From NCBI RefSeq assembly GCF_003711515.1, contig NW_021167081.1:1629568-1693567 (forward strand): DNA of 64,000 bases, given 5' to 3'. The notes beneath the pieces are model-generated. The model did no database searches and was not told the origin of the DNA. It saw only the letters and a list, made by a program, of their open reading frames with translations. Source of the stretch: Sodiomyces alkalinus F11 (Eukaryota; Ascomycota; Sordariomycetes; Glomerellales; Plectosphaerellaceae). Positions within the stretch are counted from its first letter, which is position 1, and the number at the start of each line of letters is the position of its first letter. Made by a program: the position numbers and the translations under genes. Positions 22,301 through 34,304 of this stretch are shown here, piece after piece.

Positions 22301-24082
22301 CGTCGACAGAGTCGTCTTCAGACCTAGCCAGAACCCTCTACTTCCACAAGGTCTCAAACCCGCACATAGCAAAAGGCCCTGAAACCCCTGAGGAGACGAC
22401 AGACGATGAATCCGTTGAGCCGGCCCGGCCCGTTCCCCTCCGATCCTGTGCCAACATCGGCGGCTACAGCGCCGTCTTCCTATCGGGACCGTCTCCGTCG
22501 TTCATCATCAAGTCCAGCAAGAGCGTGCCAAGGGTCATGGGCCTGCAGGGCCTCGGCGTCCGCGGCATGAGCCCTTTCCATACCGAAGGCTGCGAACGCG
22601 GCTTCATCTATGCCGACTCGAAGGGATGCGCACGCGTCACTCAGCTCCCGACAGACACCAGCTTGGCCGAACTGGGCGTCTCGGTGCGGAAGATTCCCCT
22701 CGGCGATGCGGTCAGCCACGTCGCCTACCATCCGACCATGGAGTGCTACGCCGCCGCATGCAGCGTCACGGAGCCGTTCGAGCTCCCCAAGGACGACGAT
22801 TACCACAAGGAATGGGCCAAGGAGAACTGCCCCATGCTGCCCACCATGGAGCGCGGCCTCGTCAAGCTCATTTCCCCGGCGACGTGGACCGTGATTGACA
22901 CGTTCGAGCTCGACCAACACGAGGTAGCCATGTGTATGGAGACGCTGCACCTCGAAATCTCCGAGGAAACCAAGGAGCGGCGGATGCTGATCACCGTCGG
23001 TACGGCCGTCAATAAGGGAGAGGACCTACCGATACGGGGCCGGATTCTCGTCCTGGACGTGGTCTCCGTCATCCCGGAGCCCGACCGGCCGGAGACGGAT
23101 CGCAAGCTGAAGCTCATCGCCAAGGAGGAGATACCACGGGGCGCCGTCACCGCGCTCAGCGAGGTCGGCTCGCAGGGCCTCATGCTCGTGGCGCAGGGCC
23201 AGAAATGCATGGTCCGCGGTCTCAAGGAAGACGGCAGCCTCCTCCCGGTCGCATTTTTGGATATGAACTGCTACGTCACGGCCGTGCGCGAGCTCCGTGG
23301 CACCGGGTACTGTCTCATGGCTGACGCTTTCAAGGGCGTCTGGTTTGTCGGGTACTCGGAGGAGCCGTACCGTATGACGCTCTTCGGGAAGAGCAGCACC
23401 ACGCTACGGTGCTTGACCGCCGACTTTTTGGCTAGCGGGAACGAGCTCAGCATCGTCGTTTGCGATGAGGACGGTGTTCTACACATCCTGCAGTTTGACC
23501 CTGAGCGTGCGTTCCGATCTTCCCTCGTTCGTATTTTCTAACGTATCTAACTAACACATGATTTATCCATACCCAGATCCCCGCTCCCTCCAAGGCCACC
23601 TCCTCCTCAACCGCGCATCCTTCTCCGCAGACCCCAACCACGTCTGGGCAACCCTCAACCTACCACGAGCCAACTCTCCCTCGTCTCCGACGACACCATC
23701 AGCCTCCGACCCCGCCACGTCCTCCCAGGTCCTCCTCCTCGCATCCCCCTCCGGCGCGCTCCACGCGCTCCACCCCATCTCCGAGCCCGCGTACCGCCGC
23801 CTCACCTCGCTCGCCTCCTCGCTCACCAACGCCCTCCCGCACGCCGCCGGCATGAACCCCAAGGGCCACCGGCTCCCGCCGCAGGACAACGCCGCCCGCC
23901 TCCCGGGGGTCGACATCTCGGCAGGCCGGTCGGTGGTCGACGGCACCCTTCTTGCCCGCTGGACCGAGCTCGGCGCCCGCCAGCGGGCCGAGGCCGCCGG
24001 CAAGGGCGGCTACGCCGATCCCGCGGATGTTCGCGCCGAGCTCGAAGGGCTGCTTGGTTGGGCGGGTTTCGCGTACTTCTGA
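19384..24082 (+). CDS. CFT1: cleavage and polyadenylation factor subunit CFT1 (CPSF160)
   Basis: Five exons (19384-21538, 21625-21941, 21994-22167, 22252-23506, 23577-24082) give 1468 aa, the usual length for filamentous-fungal CFT1. It is the WD40-propeller scaffold of the nuclear mRNA 3'-end processing complex that helps read the polyadenylation signal. The N-terminus MQCYTELVPPTVV and GLARIKIQHSRSGGEALL are typical, as is RSYDGDLGLSQILPM across intron 1, and the C-terminal CPSF-A region with CYVTAVRELRGTGYCLMAD. A low-complexity NNN/SSS tract stands at about 240-257. Introns are 21539-21624, 21942-21993, 22168-22251 and 23507-23576, all GT-AG. Intron 3 (84 bp, with a GT repeat and poly-C) has no in-frame stop, so its retention would add 28 residues. 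The ATG at 19384 is chosen over the out-of-homology upstream extension. Confidence 0.95.
20091..20154 (+). repeat. AAC/AGC trinucleotide repeat coding Asn/Ser run in CFT1
   Basis: A run of AAC then AGC codons encodes seven consecutive Asn followed by seven Ser in a linker between propeller blades. It is a likely length-polymorphic site. Confidence 0.9.
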
Positions 24083-24565
24083 GCCAGCGGCTTCTGGCGT
24101 CTCGGGGTGTCTCGTCTCTCTTGGCTTGGCCTGCGGTCGATTCGCTTGTTTGGCCGATGAGGGACGAGTAACCTTGTCCATCGGATTTTATCCATGTCGT
24201 GGTAGCAAATTACAAGGCCTTGGAAATTATGGAGCATGGATAACATGTTTCTACGTAGTAAAAAAAAGCTCTGTCACAAGTTTTGAAAAGGAACTCTTTG
24301 CACCCAACCCTGTTATATTTCCCATGCTATAACCCAACAGCGTTACCCCATTGTGCTTCAAAACACAGTATTCCCAAAAGCGCTGTGGCGCTGACCCATT
24401 CGATGTATGCATACAAGTAAGTTTCCGAACAATATCGCCCAAGTCTCTTATGACACGTCCACCTCATATTCCCATCGCTGGAGGTTCCATCACACCCAAA
24501 TTTCGATTTGCCCAGTATATGTCGTAACCGGAGAGGCAACGAGGGGGGGGGGAAGAGTAAAAGCC
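24083..24565. other. convergent 3' intergenic region
   Basis: This holds the 3' flanks of CFT1 (plus) and the Pal1 gene (minus). A run of nine Gs is present at 24544-24552. No gene is recognised. Confidence 0.5.
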
Positions 24566-26775
24566 TTAGTAATCGGCGTCTTTCTTAGGACGGAGATGAC
24601 CGAGGCGGCGCTTGATGCCCTCGCCGATGCGTCTTCCCGTGGTGTTGCGTCGACGAATCTTGGTGCTGTTGGAGAAGCCGCCATCGGGGGGGGACAAGCT
24701 GTAGACGTCGGGTCCGGAAGGGCCGGGCCTGCCGTCGTCCGTGTTGCTCACGCTGCGCTGACGGGTCGAGGCACCGCCCTTCACATAGTAATGGTTGACG
24801 CCGGATTGCATTTCGAAGTCATTGGCGCCACCCATGCCGCCGGCGCGATGCGCCTGACGTATCTTCTCCTTCAAGACCCTCTCAATGGTGAAAGAGGGCT
24901 CACCCTTGCCCTTGAGATCGTCCGGGTGGTATTGCTGGATAAAGATGCGGTTAGCTCGTCTTCATCGTTCTGATCGAAGAACAGTTCAAAGGCATTCCAC
25001 GGGCTACTTACAATTCCGGGCCATCGTCTGTAGGCACCGCCTGCTGCATCAGGCTCCCGCATGAGATCGGCACCCTCGACGTAGTCCATACGGTGTCCCC
25101 GCATGTCGGGGAAGCCGGCAGGGATGGTCGCGGTGCCTTGGAAAGGCACGTGCTTTGTCAGGCAGTCCTGCATGTACTCGCGGGGCGTGGCCCTGATGGC
25201 TTCCATGTTGGAATCGTGAACGGCGTCCAGGGGAGAGTACTTCTTGTGGCGGTTGCGGGCAGCCGACGCAGCGTCGTAGGGGCCGTCGTGATGATAAGCG
25301 CCGCCGATGGTATCAAGCGAGTCGATCACATCGGTGCTCGGACCGTTATATCGGGCGGACAGATGGGGGGCGCGGTGAGCGGCGCGATACTCCTGCTTGA
25401 TGACATCGAGGGGACGGTGGGACATGTCTCCGGGGTATCGCTGGTTAAGCGAGTGATGTCTGCGGTGGCCGGTGCTGGGGGGAGGAGGATCCGGCGTGCT
25501 TACGCTCCTTACGCGCGGCATGGGTTGGGTTGAGTAGCCGACGGAAGGCTGCCGTGTGTTGGGGCTTCTGCTGATGCTAGAGCTCGGAGGATGGCGGCGG
25601 TCAGATTGACAAGGACTGGGAGAGCGTGATGGCGTGAGCAAGGACGAGGTGGGGGGACCGAACGAGTCTCGTGTCGGACTGGCTGAATCTGGAGGCGTAG
25701 GGAGGACCGGTCGGGTTTGAGGAAGATCCAGAGTGACGGTTTTCGCCTTCAGTGCCTTGGCGGACAAGAGCCGTTGCTGGCGCTCAGGATTGATAAAGGA
25801 GGTGCCTGGACCGTCTAGCTGGCTGGGTTCAGGGCCGATGAGAGGGTCGATGAGGTATGCTTTTGCCTGGGAAGCGGAAGAATGTTAATAAAACAACTTT
25901 TCCAAAGCGATGCGCCGGGCCTATGTATCGATATTTGATGTGACGTTTTTAAATCCACCTCGTCGCTGACCAGTTGAACAAAAAGGAGGCAGTGATCTGA
26001 AGATGATTTATCGACGTAGCTCGTGTAGTGGTAGAGGCAGATGGGAAAAGAGATAATAAAGAGATCGACAAGAAGCTTGCGTGGAAGTTTCTCAACCCAA
26101 GCCAGTCCAGGTCCCCTACTTCTCCGCTTAAGACACCAGGTTACGTTGGCCCCCAAAACTTTAAGGGTCCTCCTGCCGGGGTCTGCCGGGGTCTGCCGGT
26201 GACTTCTTGCTCACTTTGGTCACTTTGGTCACTTGTAAGTTCCGTGGTGGGCAGATGGGTGACGCAAGGTGGAGACAAAAGGGTGCCGTGGGCGGGGTCG
26301 AGGCCCCCCAAGTTCCCCACTGCAAGTTGCGTTGGCAGGTGCAACTGTGGAGAGGACCCTGTCACTCCGATCCGCCCTTCCCACTTGGGTTGGGATGGAA
26401 AAGGAATGAAGATAGGTGTACCTTGGAAAGTACAGGTACTCGGTAGTACTCCGTACGTGAGTCAAATTTCCAGTGTAAGTGCGGAGTGTCTTTGAACTGG
26501 GAAAAGATTCGAAGTGAGACCAGAACTCGGATTGTGGCTTTGACTGCGTCCGAGGAGGCTTGAGTCTAGGTGGTACCATACGGAGTAGTACGACCAATCT
26601 CCAGATTCGCCCCCGACGCGAGTCCAGACCTCTGGGACATGGAAGAAAGGGGAAAACAAGGGGAGAAGGAAAAAAAAAAAAAAGGGGGGGGGGGGGGGGA
26701 CCATCAATGAAATGAATAGAAGAAAGGAAAAGAACCGTAATGGCATGCACTCACCCACAATGCGTCGCCCGACAT
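24566..26775 (-). CDS. Pal1 family cell morphology protein
   Basis: Three exons, 26775-26755, 25866-25012 and 24934-24566, give 414 aa. Pal1 in fission yeast is a membrane-associated protein at growing tips and septa needed for cylindrical shape; budding yeast relatives act in early endocytosis. The spliced start reads MSGDALW then AKAYLIDPLIGPEPSQLDGPG, and the core holds RPLDVIKQEYRAAHRAPHL, DSLDTIGGAYHHDGPYDA, KYSPLDAVHDSNMEA, and ATPREYMQDCLTKH, all typical of the family. The C-terminus is basic (RRRNTTGRRIGEGIKRRLG). Intron 2 (25011-24935, 77 bp) is well supported by GTAAGT, GCTAAC and CAG. Intron 1 (26754-25867) is 888 bp, very long for this genome; the 7-codon first exon rests on GTGAGT, on phase and on fit to family N-termini, so it is less certain than the rest. 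Confidence 0.88.
26670..26699. repeat. poly-A/poly-G run in the Pal1 first intron
   Basis: About 14 A followed by about 16 G on the plus strand, lying within the 888-bp intron. The G run on one strand could form a quadruplex and is liable to length error in sequencing. Confidence 0.9.
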
Positions 26776-27858
26776 ATCTGCTATAGTATCAGAGGTGCCA
26801 GCGTCGTCGGTCTCGTCTCTTGCAATGTGATTAATCTGCTTCAAGCGGCAGTCGAGTCGAATCTGTCGATGGAAACAGGTCGCGTGTGCGTATGAGTGTC
26901 GTAGCAAGGACAAGGATGCACGCGAAACTGCAGTGAACGTCGCAAAGCGAGAAAGTAGTTGCAAGAATGAGGATGAAAAGAGAAACAGGAGGGAGCAGGT
27001 TCTGTTATATAGACTTATAGAGCTCCAGCGCCGTGTTGGGCCCGGATCTCCCGTCTGTGTTACTTGTTACTCAACAGGAGCATTCGGTCCCGACGTTGAC
27101 TACAGTACGTCCCGTCCAGCCCCGTATGAAGTAAATATAGGGCCGGCGTAGTCCGAGGTCGGATAACGGCTCAGCCCCGTTCAACATGTGCATAATTTAC
27201 TCCGTAGGTGGCGGGCTCGAGGACCGAATCTTGGTCCATTTTCAGTGCCGTGCTTCAGTGGGTCCATTCCTCTCCGTGGCTGTTTTGGTGGAGTCCCCTC
27301 AAGTTTCGGAGACCAATGGGACGAACATCCGGGATGGCCTTGAACTCTTTTTTTTTTTTTTTTTCTCTTTTTTTTTTTTTTCCGCCTCTCCCAACCCTTC
27401 GGCGCCTCTTTAGTGATGAAGAATCGTTATAAACAAAGCCTAGTCAAAAAATTCAGCCTCAAGAATATCTTTCAAAATATCCTTAAATTCGGTAACATCG
27501 GTACGCTCAGCATGACGACGCAGGACGCAGGACGGAACACGACGTCTCACGTATCCACATGGGCCAGATGTCCGTACCGTAAAGGTACCTTAGGTTCCGT
27601 AAAGCCACAGCCGCACCTTGTGCCACAACACAACCACTCGTCTACGGTGGAATGTGGCTGATGCTTCTGGTCTGTCTGGACTACGGTACTTACACCCCGA
27701 CAGTCTGCCATCGATATTCGCTACCCAGATTCAGATGCCTGTTCTGTTTTTACTTCCCCGTCAAATCCGACATAAAAGGCGAAAAGACTGACCAAGACCA
27801 ACATCGACGGACTCACATGCCACTACCTTAGGCTAGATGCTCATGTCCACATTCCCTC
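26776..27858. promoter_or_regulatory. divergent promoter of Pal1 and USB1
   Basis: This intergenic region serves two divergent genes. It has T runs at 27350-27381, a TACTCCGTA motif at about 27198, and a GGTACC motif at 27584. The frames at 26933-27151 and 27186-27432 are T-rich or motif-free and are not called. Confidence 0.5.
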
Positions 27859-29144
27859 ATGGCTCTCGTCGATTACTCCTCCGACGACTCGGAAGCCGAG
27901 ACTGGTCCACCGCCAGCCAAGAGACGGCGATCTCAAATAGATGGCGCCGAGCGCGTAAATGAGGTTGAATACGAGGCCACTAGTGTGCAAGAGGTGAAGG
28001 TTGTGGACAGGGCGAAGGCGGCGACCAAGCAACCTGCTCGCCAGTCAGATCTCCCTCCCCTCCCAGAAGCTTTTCACGACCTATACGCCTCAACCGTCCG
28101 TCACAGTGTCGTCGACGACCCAAGCCTACACCATGGCCGAAAGAGGGCCATTCCTCATATCGTGGGCAACTGGCCGTCTCACATTTACATTGAGTGTAAG
28201 TGACGTGACCGTGATTCCATTATTCACCACTCCCTTCCAAAGCTCACCGACTTAAAATCGAAGGGCATCCCACGGCGCAAGAACACGCCGCGTTATCCGA
28301 CTTACTGACGGCCATCCAACATGAACATGGCCATTCTCAAGACCACAAGCTTCACAGCTTTCTGACATCCGAACTGAATGCCCCGCTGCCATTACACATC
28401 TCCCTCTCACGCCCCTTGGCACTCACCACCTCGACAAAAGACTCCTTTCTCGACGACCTTACCGCTTCCCTGCGTTCCTTCTCACCTTCGGCTTTCCCCT
28501 CAGCCTGTCCACCAGCAAATCCGAGCGCCATATGCTCTCATTCTTGCTCCTTCACAGTATCGCCTACCACCCTAGCCTTCCACAGATCTCCCGACTCGGA
28601 CCGCACCTTTCTCGTCCTCCGCGTAGCGAGCAATATCACCACCGACAGTCCTCACGACCCCGACGTCACTACCACCGAAACCGACTCCGTTCTTACGACT
28701 GCCGCGACTAGCATCACCTCTACACTTACTGGGACTGGGATCATCGGCTCAAACCCCCACCTCTGCGATCTCCTCCGCAGGTGTAACGTCCTCGCATCCG
28801 CCTACGGCCACCCCACCCTTTACGTCCCGCCATCGTCCTCAGCATCTCCCTGCAAAATCAACACCAACAACTCCGCATTACCATCCTCCTCTTCGTCCCC
28901 CGCTGCAGAGGCAGAGGCCCTTCGAGCAGACCAAGCATTCCACATCAGCATAGCCTGGACCTTCGCCGAACCCCCGGACGACGAGACCAGTCTGCGCACC
29001 CACCGCCTGCTGACGAGACCGCCCTTCAGCGACATTCCGTCCTGGCGCATCCCCGTCACGGCCGTCAAGACTAAAATTGGGAACGTCATCACCCACATCC
29101 CGCTCGCTTCTCGTACATCTTCTGTTCGGAGGAGAGCCAGGTGA
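27859..29144 (+). CDS. USB1: U6 snRNA 3'-5' phosphodiesterase USB1 (Mpn1)
   Basis: Two exons, 27859-28195 and 28264-29144, give 405 aa. USB1 is a 2H phosphoesterase that trims the oligo(U) tail of U6 snRNA in the nucleus, leaving a protected 3' end. Both catalytic H-x-S motifs are present: HIS at 157-159 (in LHISLSRP) and HIS at 339-341 (in FHISIAW). [14 protein letters not shown] near the C-terminus is also typical. The N-terminus carries the usual VDYSSDDSE and basic KRRR patch. The joined exon reads IYIEWHPTAQEH. The intron (28196-28263, 68 bp) has GTAAGT and AAG. Odd points are the Thr/Ser-rich insert at about 234-330 between the two halves, longer than in yeast. The gene is divergent from Pal1. 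Confidence 0.92.
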
Positions 29145-29664
29145 TGTGAGCCCCATATAGCAGTGGCAAGGGCAGCACTAGAGAGAGACATGTGCACACA
29201 AGGAGTATATGCATACTGCAAGGTAAACTAGAGCCAAATATTGGTTTTCAATTATCCATCTTCTCGTCCTCATTTCAGTCTCTGTGTATCACTAGATGCA
29301 AAAACTCCTGCCTGTGTGCTGACTTGAGAAAGGATATACGTAATGTATTCCAGGCCTCCAATCCGAACTCCTGATGCATTTTGTTGTTCTTTCTTTTGGG
29401 TCCAGAAGTGACCACCCTAGCCATGCAATACCGACAATGCGGTTGTAAAGAGAAGGCCATCGTGGCTTCTCACGGTGAAAGGGACTCATCTCTCCCCCTA
29501 GAGTAGTTCCGTGACTCCTTAGATGCGAATGCCTCCCGTGCTATGGGATGGTATCCTATATACATACATATATATACTTCGTCTCCTTTCTTCTTCTTCT
29601 CTCTTCGAGACCTTTTTATCGCATGGTCTCTCTACGTCTCAATGTAGTGTTGACGCCTCAAAAT
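29145..29664. other. convergent 3' intergenic region
   Basis: 3' flanks of USB1 (plus) and ERO1 (minus). A TATATACATACATATATATA stretch lies near 29558. No gene seen. Confidence 0.5.
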
Positions 29665-31791
29665 TTACAGCTCGTCCAAGTTGGGTCGCTCAATCTTCCA
29701 TGTCCGTGGCATCATAGGTAGACCGAGCCAGTACTGGCCCAGACGGGTGGCTTCAGTCGAAATGATTTCCCAGCTGGATTCCCGCGTTTTTCCCCCCGGT
29801 CAGCCTACTCGTTCACGGAATCTGGGATAAGAGGGGAGGAAAAAAGAAGAAGAAAAAAAAATGAGAACTTACAGCGTCAGAGGGAACCGGACCCATTGGC
29901 GTAGGACGAGCTTGGTGGCCCGCGTGGCCAGCCCGAATTCATTCTCCCACGACACCCGCCATATCTCTGACCAGCTCTCGTCGCCCCTCAGCCTTCGCCT
30001 CCGGCGCGTGATCCGAGGTGGATCTTCTACCTCTTTCGTGTCATCAGGGGCTTCTTCCCCTTCTTCTTTTTCCTTTTCGTCCTCTCCATCTCCATCTCCA
30101 CCATGACCGTCGCTCGTTTTCTTTGCCCTCCCCGCCGCCGAGTGGGGAGTTGATGACAACAGACTCGACGACGCTTCTAAAGATGCCACACGTGTCGACG
30201 CTTCAATCGGAACCGGCGCAGCCGCAGCCGCAGCGGCAGAGGCCTCTTGGGCTTCATACATGGCGCGGAACTTCCCAATGGCGGCAAGCGAGCCACTGAT
30301 GCGCGCATACGTGTTAAAAAGAGCGACAAGCTCGGTGCGCTTGAGACGCGGCACATCGACCTCACCGCCACCGCCATCGCCGTCGGCGTCGGCGTCGCCA
30401 CCAAACTCGAACAGGATCTTGAGCGCCGTCCCGTAGCCCGCCGTCTGCAGCTTGCCCCAGAGGCGGCACTTGTCGCAGCCGACGCAGTCCATGACGCGGC
30501 TCACGTTGCGGAAGCGGTTCCGGAAATCCTCCTTCAGCGACGGGCCCTCGCCGTTTTTGAACATGAGGCTCTCGTCGAAGAGCCGCGGCTCCGACGCCGC
30601 GCCCTCCGTCACCGCCAGCACCTTGGCCCGCGTGTCGGCGTCCTGCGACGGGTCGCCCGTGCAGAAGGTATAGCGCTCGCTACCCCCCTCGCCCTGGAGG
30701 TAAGGGCCCAGCTTGGCCACGGCGCGGGCCACCAGGGCGTAGTTGAAGTAGAGGTTGCTGATGCGGTCCGGGTGGCTGTGCAGCCGCGACACGTAGCAGG
30801 CCAGGTTGGGCTGCCACTGGCCGGTGGTCTGGTTGAGGAAGTCCCAGCAGAGGTGGGTGCTGATGCTGGCGTGCATGCCCGAGATGACGCGGTAGAACAC
30901 GCGTTTCTCCAGACACTCGTCTTGGGCCTCGAGTCCGGTCTGTGCCACGAAGGGGGCGTTGGGATGGGTCTCGCGCATCTGCTCGAGGACTTGCTGACGG
31001 CCCGCGGCCTCGAGGACCTGCTTCAGGTCCTCGACGGCGGGGCCACCAAAGGGGGCCCCGTTGGAGGACTGGCCGAGAGCGGCCGAATGAGGGAAGGAGC
31101 TCCTCTGGAAACAGTTCTCGCGGTAGATGGCGTCCCAGATTTGGGAAGCACCGAAGCCTGAGTAGCCGGTGAAGCGCTCCGGGTTGCGGAGCAGGCTCAC
31201 GTAGTCGCCCTTGGAGGCGGCGCTCTCGTCCTCGGGAACGCAGTAGTCGCGCTCGTCGCATTCGTCGTCGTACTCGAAGACGCAGCTCTCCCCCACATCG
31301 GCGCCCAGACCGTCCTGGAGAGGGCGGTCGGTCTTTTGCACCCGGCGGCCGGGATGCTTGGCCACAGGACCTTCGAGCTTGCCAAGCTCGCTAGACCGCC
31401 ATACCTCGGGTATGTCCTCCTCGTTATCGAGCGTCTCGACGGCGCAGGCAATATTGCCGCACATGCCGTTCTCGTCGTCCCAGAAGGGGCATTTTTTGTT
31501 GAAGAGGTTGAGGCGGTAGTGGGAGAAGAAGTCGGTCGTTGTGGTCAGGTCATCGAGGGCGGGTTTGACGACGCCATTGAGCTTGTCGAGGGTGGCATAG
31601 GACGCGCAGGCGTCAGAGACGATCGCCTTGGGGGATATCTGGACGGGTACGTCGTTAGAAGAGATAACGTCGACGTCCACCGGCGGGGTTATATCGAGGG
31701 AGGCGGCCAGCAGAGCCCTCTGGGCAAGGGTACTAGATATGCAGAGAGAAACAAAGGCTGGAGACAGGAGAGCGGCATACCGCACAATCAT
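29665..31791 (-). CDS. ERO1: ER oxidoreductin-1 (ERO1)
   Basis: Two exons, 31791-29873 and 29773-29665, give 675 aa. ERO1 is the FAD enzyme that reoxidises protein disulfide isomerase in the ER lumen, passing electrons to oxygen. The N-terminus has a hydrophobic signal sequence. The shuttle pair is Cys111/Cys116 (in GMCGNIAC), and the inner redox centre is the C-x2-C-x2-C at 436-442 (CVGCDKC), followed by LWGKLQTAGYGTALKILFEF. Two Gly/Asp- and Ala-rich low-complexity inserts and an acidic/Lys segment lie between about 460 and 605. The intron (29872-29774, 99 bp) joins RFPLTL to WEIISTEATRLGQYW; an earlier AG at about 29815 would give a stop after eight codons. The protein ends NLDEL, resembling an HDEL-type retrieval tail. 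The frame extends to 31800 but the first ATG is 31791. Confidence 0.93.
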
Positions 31792-33195
31792 CTTGGGCAC
31801 GATCGCATTGGCCAGGAGAAGCCCAAAGTGCGAACAAGGAAAGGTAAAAGAGTCTGCTGGCAGACTCGGACTTCATGGTGGAAGAAGTCGGAGATCTAGT
31901 TCAAGTACGTAGCACGAATAAACCAACGGTAACCGAGCCTCGGGGGGCCGGGCATGAGCTCGATTGGTTCTATGGGCATGCGTAAGCGGCGCACATAGGG
32001 CAGGTAAAGTGGCCAAGTGGTCGCAATAAGCTCGACGGAGACGGAGGCGGCGACGTCGGAAGTGTGGGGTGCAGACGGAGGGACAGGCTCCTGTTGACAG
32101 GTTGGGACGGTGGTTGTAAATGCAGAGCGGGGGTTCGTGGACGTCAAAGGCGGCGTAGCTTGGCGTAACTCTCGTGATCGGTATGGAAGATTAACGAGAA
32201 AGATTAAACGAGACGAGGCCGAAGTCAATATCGTGCCACATTCACCTGTTTTGCCCGTTACCCCGTACGCTCGTGAGGAGGAGTTGGGGATTTGTTTGGT
32301 ATGCGGAATACCGTAGATGAAGAGTTCCGTAAAGGATTTCCTAAATAAACCAGGAAACCCCAATGGGGAAGGAGGAAGTGGTCGGACACGATTTTGTTCA
32401 GGACGGAAGATGGTGATGTGGCCTTTTAGATTTCCCGGGGCAAGCATATACGATGGAATACGTATCCGTACGCAGTACGTTGTACACAGGTAGGTACCTA
32501 GGTAGGGAGGAGAGAGCAGATTGGTAGCTAAGGTACACCGGCCTCTGCGCTGTAACTGTAAGGTACCTGTCATATCTGGATAAGTGGTGCCGTGTGATTC
32601 GTAGTCCACCGAAAGCTTCAGTGCTCGGCAAATGGCGCTAGAGACGGCACAAGGTGGGTCGACCGATTCTCACAATGTCTGACAAACCAAACGCACCCTC
32701 ACTGTATTATTAATGCGTCTATCCGCAGCAATCCACGTGATAGTCCACTCTGATTGTCTCCGACCTTCGTACTCAGTATAAGCTCGAAGTTGAAATTCGG
32801 AGTACGGGGTACGGGGTGGAAGAGACACAGTCTCGCTGTTAAGCCCTTTGTTGAACGTTAGTTCTAATTCTTCGAATTAGCTGCCTACAGATGGTATCAT
32901 CTTTTGACACATTCTGCTGCTTGAAGAAATCTTCGCAAGGACAGCATCCCGTGACCCGTTGAGACGGTGAGAAGCCGAGTCTGGAACCTGTCACGGAGAA
33001 TTTCGCCCGAGAAAACAGGATAAAAATGATCGGGGTTATATTCTGGCATCCCCTCCTCTTCAATGATATGTCCTGGGTCAGGTAGATCGAACCCTTGGGT
33101 AGGGAACGCTCGCCGATCTGACCGCTGCCGCGTCGTGAACATAAGCAAGCGCCGTGACAGAACAGTTGAATGCACATGACAAAGACAAAATGAAT

Positions 33196-33197
<2 letters not shown>

Positions 33198-33230
<33 letters not shown>
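33198..33230. repeat. GA dinucleotide microsatellite
   Basis: An unbroken run of about 16 GA units on the plus strand. Confidence 0.95.
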
Positions 33231-33234
<4 letters not shown>

Positions 33235-33925
33235 GGCCAGTAATCCCGGGCGATGGAGTCGCCGCAGTGACCGGTTGAGGCACCATGTTGACTGTCGATG
33301 AACATCATCTTGAGGTGCAAACTGGAAACCGAAGGTGAACTGAATGCCTTACTAAGCAAGCAACCACACCAGTTCCGCCGATCACTCATCATCCCATGTG
33401 TGATTTTAAGCGCCAACCGACCACTCCATACGTACCGTCGAGACGAGACTCGAGCGACGAACCCAGAGCCCCTGAGCAGCCCGGGAACAGAATGCACAAC
33501 TGACTTTTCTAGAAGTTGACCATAAGCTTGGCCACTACCATATATGGTCTGGATGAACGGATTCCCTGTATTTGCCAACATACTTGACGCCTTCCCAAAG
33601 GAGGCCACCGTTCTACCAGCCTACGAGGTACTCAGCTCAGTCACTATGCCAGCTTTTGGCTATTCAGGCACATACCCGGTTGGTGATATATTTACATTCC
33701 CCCCTTGCCTTGCCGTCCGTCACACGCCCTGGGGTCCCATCAGATGCGGCCGTGATAAAAAGTCCTCTTGAGCCTGCCTTGTCATGGAACGCCTGTGAAA
33801 ACATGACAGCCCAGGTGTGTAAACTTGACATCGGCTTTCTTACCAAGTTCCTGCAGTATGTACCTACATTCCGCCTACAAACACCGAATCACATGAAAAG
33901 CCAAAAGACACAAACCCGAGAAAAT

Positions 33926-33982
33926 GAGAGGAAGAGAGAGGGGAGAGGGGGAGAAGGGGGGAGAGAGAGGGAGAGAGGAAGG
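33926..33982. repeat. 57-nt homopurine tract
   Basis: All bases are A or G, alternating GAGAG blocks with G runs of four to six. It lies about 320 bp beyond the CKS1 stop codon. Confidence 0.9.
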
Positions 33983-34304
33983 CAGCGAGGATCCTTCAGC
34001 ACCAGCAAGGGCACTGCTGGCGTCCCGCTGGTTGGGCGATAAAATGAGGCGTGGAAAACGATGCAACGCCACACGCAATGCAGTGCATGCCGTCATGTCC
34101 TCCTCTTGTGATCGGTAAGAGGGGATGACTGGAAAAAACAAAACAGATAGCAGCGGTCGTTCCCTTATCATCGTCATGGTATAACCCATATCGGAATCTT
34201 AGCGAGGGATATGGGACAGAGAATTATGGTCGAGACATGTTCTGAATCGTCGTCGCAGATGCGGTTCGATTTCGCGGAGGGCAGGTCGAGCTTTGCGATG
34301 GCGT

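Larger units (their letters stand above)
31792..34304. other. 2.5-kb intergenic region upstream of ERO1
   Basis: Promoter of ERO1 at its left end, then 3' flank of CKS1 at its right. It contains a GGTACCTA motif (32489-32507), a GA repeat (33198-33230) and a purine-only tract (33926-33982). The longest open frame (31896-32609, minus) has no signal, motif or homology that I recognise and lies in the ERO1 promoter, so I do not call it. Confidence 0.5.

Noticed and set aside
30247..31161. 304-codon plus-strand frame
   Set aside because: Antisense shadow of ERO1.
31896..32609. 237-codon minus-strand frame upstream of ERO1
   Set aside because: No motif, signal or compositional support; lies in the ERO1 promoter and includes intergenic palindromes.
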